Of a DNA stretch of 6,994 bases, positions 5,649 through 6,994 are shown piece after piece; the stretch's first letter is position 1, and every line of letters begins with the position of its first letter. Below the pieces are notes generated by a model. It did not search any database. It saw only the letters and a list, made by a program, of their open reading frames with translations, and was not told the origin of the DNA. The stretch covers positions 1-6,994 of the forward strand of contig JAITNI010000333.1 of assembly GCA_031290535.1 (NCBI GenBank), given 5' to 3'. This DNA comes from Zoogloeaceae bacterium (GTDB taxonomy: Bacteria; Pseudomonadota; Gammaproteobacteria; Burkholderiales; Rhodocyclaceae). The position numbers and the translations under genes are program-made.

Positions 5649-6854
5649 ATGTTGAAACGGATTGGCGTCACCCATGTCAAACTTGGGATGTTCATTCAGG
5701 AATTTTGCGGTTCCTGGCTGAATCATCCCTTCTGGCGTTCCCATTTTTTGCTCTCCGACCCGGAAGACCTGCGCCGCATTCGGGAAAGCGCCTTGCGCGA
5801 AGTATGGATTGATACCGCGCGCGGGCTGGATGTGGGCGCGGGCGAGGCGCAGGAAGAAGCCGCGCAGGTGGTTGCGCCCCCGCCGCCGCAAAAACCGGAA
5901 ACCCGACCGGCCTCCATGCGGGAGGAAGTCGCCCGCGCCACGAAAATCTGCGCCAAGGGACGGGAATCCGTCACCTCCATGTTTCAGGAAGTCCGCATGG
6001 GGCGAGCCATTGAGGCCAATCAGGCCATGCCGCTGGTCAACGAGATTTCCGACTCCGTCCTGCGAAATCCCGGCGCGCTGGTGAGTCTGGCGCGGCTGAA
6101 AACCGCCGACAATTACACCTACATGCACTCGGTTGCCGTCTGCGCCCTGATGATCGCGCTCGCCCGGCAGTTGCAGTTTTCCGAGGAACAGGTGCGCGAC
6201 GCGGGGCTGGCGGGGCTGATTCACGACATCGGCAAGATGAAAATTCCGCTGGACGTCCTGAACAAGAACGGCAAGCTCACGGACGCCGAATTTGATCTCA
6301 TGAAAACCCACCCCAGCGAGGGCTACGAGATTTTACGCGCCGGCCAGTCGGTGTCTCCGGAAGTGATGGACGTGTGCCTGTCGCACCACGAAAAACTGGA
6401 TGGCAACGGCTACCCCCGGCGTCTCGCGGGCGACCAGATCAGCCTCTTTGCCCGCATGGGCGCGATTTGCGACGTCTATGACGCTATCACTTCGCAGCGT
6501 CCGTACAAGGACGGCTGGGATCCCGCCGAATCCCTGCACAAGATGTCGGAATGGCGCGGGCATTTCGACATGTACCTGTTCCGCGCCTTTGTCAAAAGTC
6601 TGGGCATTTACCCGATTGGTTCGCTGGTGCGTCTGAATTCCGGGCGGCTGGGCGTTGTCACCGAGCAAAACGCCTCGCTTTTGACGCCCAGACTGAACGT
6701 CTTTTTCTCCACCCGCACCAACAGCCGCATTCCCCCGGAAATCGTCAATCTGGCGCGTCCGCATTGCCCGGAAAAAATCGTCACCCGCGAAGAACCGGAA
6801 AACTGGAATTTTCAGGATCTGGACAATCTTTGGGCGATTCCGGGCAACCCCTGA
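5649..6854 (+). CDS. DUF3391 / HD-GYP domain cyclic-di-GMP phosphodiesterase
   Basis: This 401-residue soluble protein is predicted to hydrolyse cyclic-di-GMP, a second messenger controlling motility and biofilm. Residues 1-~85 are an N-terminal DUF3391-type region (I-G-V-T-H-V-K-L-G-M-F-I, then H-P-F-W-R) followed by a proline-rich linker at 76-87. The HD-GYP domain spans about 135-320. Metal and catalytic motifs are intact: His160, H-D-I-G-K at 192-196, His221, H-H-E-K-L-D-G-N-G-Y-P at 246-256, Asp276, and a Q-R-P-Y-K segment at 283-287. The remaining ~80 residues form a C-terminal tail common in such proteins. There is no receiver domain or membrane segment. The ATG at 5649 fits the usual DUF3391 beginning but has no visible Shine-Dalgarno. 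It lies 232 bases after the chemoreceptor, beyond the repeat block, so it may have its own promoter. Activity is inferred from motifs. Confidence 0.92.
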   Translation: MLKRIGVTHVKLGMFIQEFCGSWLNHPFWRSHFLLSDPEDLRRIRESALREVWIDTARGLDVGAGEAQEEAAQVVAPPPPQKPETRPASMREEVARATKICAKGRESVTSMFQEVRMGRAIEANQAMPLVNEISDSVLRNPGALVSLARLKTADNYTYMHSVAVCALMIALARQLQFSEEQVRDAGLAGLIHDIGKMKIPLDVLNKNGKLTDAEFDLMKTHPSEGYEILRAGQSVSPEVMDVCLSHHEKLDGNGYPRRLAGDQISLFARMGAICDVYDAITSQRPYKDGWDPAESLHKMSEWRGHFDMYLFRAFVKSLGIYPIGSLVRLNSGRLGVVTEQNASLLTPRLNVFFSTRTNSRIPPEIVNLARPHCPEKIVTREEPENWNFQDLDNLWAIPGNP

Positions 6855-6883
6855 GCCATCTTTGGCACAAAGCGTCCTGACGA

Positions 6884-6910
6884 TTCCTTCTCCCCTTGCG
6901 AGAGAAGGAA
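6884..6910. terminator. Hairpin downstream of the HD-GYP gene
   Basis: A perfect 9-base stem (ttccttctc at 6884-6892, gagaaggaa at 6902-6910) with a 9-base loop begins 30 bases after the HD-GYP stop. On the plus strand it is followed by A residues, not T, so a standard intrinsic terminator is not shown. The loop-side sequence ctccccttgcgaga recurs in inverted, imperfect form near 6931-6946 (attctcgcagggagat), making this a small repeat cluster. Confidence 0.45.
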
Positions 6911-6912
6911 AA

Positions 6913-6933
6913 AATCCCGCTACGCTTGGGATT
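6913..6933. repeat. Second short inverted repeat after the HD-GYP gene
   Basis: The bases aatccc (6913-6918) and gggatt (6928-6933) pair around a 9-base loop, three bases after the preceding hairpin. Together with it they could form a tandem stem-loop structure at the transcript end. No complete gene follows before the window edge. Confidence 0.4.
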
Positions 6934-6994
6934 CTCGCAGGGAGATGGCATTCATGCGATCGCCTTGCCTGAACCCACAAGACACGGCTGCATC

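Noticed and set aside
3788..5695. Long 635-residue open frame on the minus strand opposite the chemoreceptor
   Set aside because: Its translation is the low-complexity G/H/D-rich kind expected as an antisense shadow of a GC-rich coding gene, and the plus strand encodes an unmistakable chemoreceptor.
6945..6994. Start of a further gene at 6945 or 6954 with GGGAG nearby
   Set aside because: Only about 15 codons are visible before the edge, within a repeat-rich stretch, with no recognisable protein beginning.

Overview
The window is GC-rich, densely coded chromosomal DNA with no sign of phage or plasmid. The gene types (a tonB-exbB-exbD order, a CitE-like lyase with a conserved DHYAGSEKLM-type N-terminus, a chemoreceptor with a periplasmic CxxCH, and a DUF3391/HD-GYP protein) suggest a betaproteobacterium, perhaps of Rhodocyclales or Nitrosomonadales type. 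That placement rests on recognising protein styles and is inference.

Layout, left to right. (1) Positions 2-1631 (+) hold the C-terminal part of a TonB-family protein followed tightly by exbB and exbD, an operon for proton-driven energy transduction to the outer membrane. (2) On the minus strand, convergent with exbD, lies a type IV pilin gene (2167 down to 1779) broken by one missing base in a short G run. Its N-terminal prepilin helix and its C-terminal disulfide loop are both recognisable but sit in different frames. (3) Divergent from the pilin, 2258-3244 (+) encodes a CitE/HpcH-type carbon-carbon lyase of unknown substrate. (4) Ending 15 bases after it, tail to tail, is a small tryptophan-rich protein on the minus strand (3637 down to 3260) that I do not recognise. 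(5) Positions 3785-5416 (+) encode a methyl-accepting chemotaxis protein whose periplasmic domain carries a c-type heme motif (CIICH). (6) Positions 5417-5648 have no gene but hold a large imperfect palindrome and an extra direct copy of its right half. (7) Positions 5649-6854 (+) encode a DUF3391/HD-GYP cyclic-di-GMP phosphodiesterase. (8) The last 140 bases hold two hairpins and no supportable gene.

Functionally, the left operon powers uptake through TonB-dependent receptors. The right half is signalling: the heme chemoreceptor probably senses redox state or a gas ligand and feeds the Che pathway, and the HD-GYP protein probably lowers cyclic-di-GMP, favouring motility. The two are neighbours but are separated by the repeat block, so co-transcription is not established. 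I see no clearly new multi-gene system. The points most worth a second look are the heme chemoreceptor, the single-base break in the pilin, the composite repeat and the unrecognised small protein.
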